A stretch of 13,177 nucleotides of DNA from an uncultured Eubacteriales bacterium (GTDB lineage Bacteria; Bacillota; Clostridia; Lachnospirales; CAMVHY01): contig CAOVHW010000012.1 of the NCBI GenBank assembly GCA_948543815.1, positions 1 through 13,177 on the forward strand, read 5' to 3'. The first letter of the stretch is position 1. Each line of letters begins with the position of its first letter. The notes under the pieces were generated by a model. The model did no database searches and had not been told where the DNA came from. It was given only the letters and a program-made list of their open reading frames with translations. The position numbers and the translations under genes are program-made. Positions 12,258 through 13,177 of the stretch are shown piece after piece.

Positions 12258-13177
12258 ATGAATCACAAGTTTTTAGCAGTAACAATGGCCTCGGTCATTT
12301 CCCTTAACATTTTCCCTTTCAACATCTTCAAAAAAACTACTCACGCCGCAGATTTCGTCTCTAATATCAGTAAAATTGAAAATCCTGTTGCCGGTGGTTT
12401 AAATGACAATTGGTCAGGTAACTACATCTACTTCGGTCATCATGAATCAGTCCCAATTAAATGGCGCGTCCTCGACAATGACAATAAAGCTTGGGTTGGT
12501 GGCGATGATATATCTGATGCTCAAACAAATGGTTTCGCTTTTAACATTGGTTATGGCGATGGTACTGGCGGTCGTCAAAACGCTCCCGTTGGTGGCAATG
12601 GTATCTTACTTTATTCTGATATCGCTCTCGATTCTCGAGAATATCATTCAAGCGATAGTTCCAGTTTAATAAATACACTAAAATGGACCCAGTCTGATCT
12701 TTATAATGTGCTCCAAAATTCTTTCTTTGATTCTATCACTACTTTCTTTTATCCTGAGCAATGCGCTATAATGGACACTAAAGTTTACTCTGAGGATTTA
12801 AATTCAAGCAGAGGTTTATCAAATTCAGAAAGAACTTCATTATCTCAAGATAAATTATTTATACCTTCTTATAATGAAATGTTAAACACTTCGTATGGTT
12901 TTGTTGATTCAACATTTTATTCAGATACTCGATTACTTAATAGAACCTCTTGGCTCCGCTCGCCCGGTGATAATACTAGCTTTGTGGATGCCGCTTCTCT
13001 CTACTCCTACGGCTATGTCTACGACACCTCCTACATCGTTGGCACCCCTTTGGGTGTGTGCCCCGCTTTCAATTTAAATCCGGCATCGGTTATCTTTGCA
13101 TCTGAAGCCGCTGAAAGCGGCTCATCCGACACCGAAGGTGGCGGAAAGAAAAGCATGGAAGTAAGTTCGATACCAGC
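12258..13177 (+). CDS. Secreted DUF6273-type protein (C-terminus outside window)
   Basis: Open from ATG 12258 to the window edge (306 codons). AAGGAGG (12244-12250) is seven bases upstream. An export signal covers residues 1 to about 32, ending THAADF. The body reads YIYFGHHESVPIKWRVLDND (about 53-72). It then has a GYGDGTGGR glycine loop, a long polar middle, TSWLRSPGD (about 230-238) and GVCPAFNLNPASVIFAS (about 266-282). The order of IKWRVL, WLRSPG and G-V-x-P-A-x-N-L is the pattern I associate with DUF6273 proteins of anaerobic Bacillota, usually extracellular. Family assignment is from memory of motifs only. Tail residues (SEAAESGSSDTEGGGKK) look like a linker to a further domain outside the window. 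Base composition rises sharply in the last 230 bases. Confidence 0.8.
   Translation, partial: MNHKFLAVTMASVISLNIFPFNIFKKTTHAADFVSNISKIENPVAGGLNDNWSGNYIYFGHHESVPIKWRVLDNDNKAWVGGDDISDAQTNGFAFNIGYGDGTGGRQNAPVGGNGILLYSDIALDSREYHSSDSSSLINTLKWTQSDLYNVLQNSFFDSITTFFYPEQCAIMDTKVYSEDLNSSRGLSNSERTSLSQDKLFIPSYNEMLNTSYGFVDSTFYSDTRLLNRTSWLRSPGDNTSFVDAASLYSYGYVYDTSYIVGTPLGVCPAFNLNPASVIFASEAAESGSSDTEGGGKKSMEVSSIP

Noticed and set aside
12403..12669. Plus-strand frame inside the DUF6273-type gene
   Set aside because: Out-of-frame shadow. The frame from 12258 has the ribosome binding site, signal peptide and family motifs.

Overview
The window is AT-rich DNA (roughly 30% GC by eye) from a low-GC anaerobe, most likely a Gram-positive-lineage Bacillota; a Negativicutes or Clostridia member is an inference, not a demonstration. 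Supporting signs are strong AGGAGG-type ribosome binding sites, TTGACA/TATAAT promoters with 17-bp spacers, tRNA genes without encoded CCA, an oxygen-sensitive class III ribonucleotide reductase (nrdDG), a ferrous-iron Feo system, and Bacillota-type secreted and partner-switching proteins.

Layout. 1-1456 (minus): 5' part of a secreted surface protein with seven glycine-rich beta-type repeats, running off the left edge. 1457-1766: its promoter plus a dispersed intergenic repeat whose central hairpin terminates the feo operon. 1767-4152 (minus): feoA, feoB and a 39-codon FeoB-associated cysteine-rich membrane peptide gene. 4202-4456 (minus): three tRNA genes (Leu-AAG, Gln-UUG, Gln-CUG in transcription order) behind a good promoter, ending only 49 bp before feoA. 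4610-5467 (plus): a membrane-associated protein of unknown function, closed by a hairpin terminator facing the nrdDG terminator. 5627-8420 (minus): nrdD-nrdG. 8508-10867 (plus): a four-gene partner-switching operon behind a perfect consensus promoter, encoding a STAS anti-anti-sigma protein, a degenerate HATPase, an intact HATPase kinase, and a PP2C/SpoIIE phosphatase with a degenerate receiver domain. 10952-11857 (plus): a secreted copper-amine-oxidase-N-like protein. 11858-12020: a second, longer copy of the intergenic repeat. 12258-13177 (plus): start of a secreted DUF6273-type protein running off the right edge.

How it fits together. The Feo proteins import Fe(II), which the iron-sulfur activase NrdG needs to make the glycyl radical on NrdD. 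The partner-switching operon has a kinase, an antagonist and a phosphatase but no sigma factor, so its output is not visible here. The points most worth attention are: the dead-looking second HATPase and dead-looking receiver in that operon; an acidic-to-basic swap in the FeoB linker that looks like a compensated frameshift; a FeoB-associated small gene with no ordinary start codon and a UUU-UGA-C sequence resembling a +1 frameshift site; and a dispersed hairpin repeat whose two copies differ by a compensatory base-pair change.
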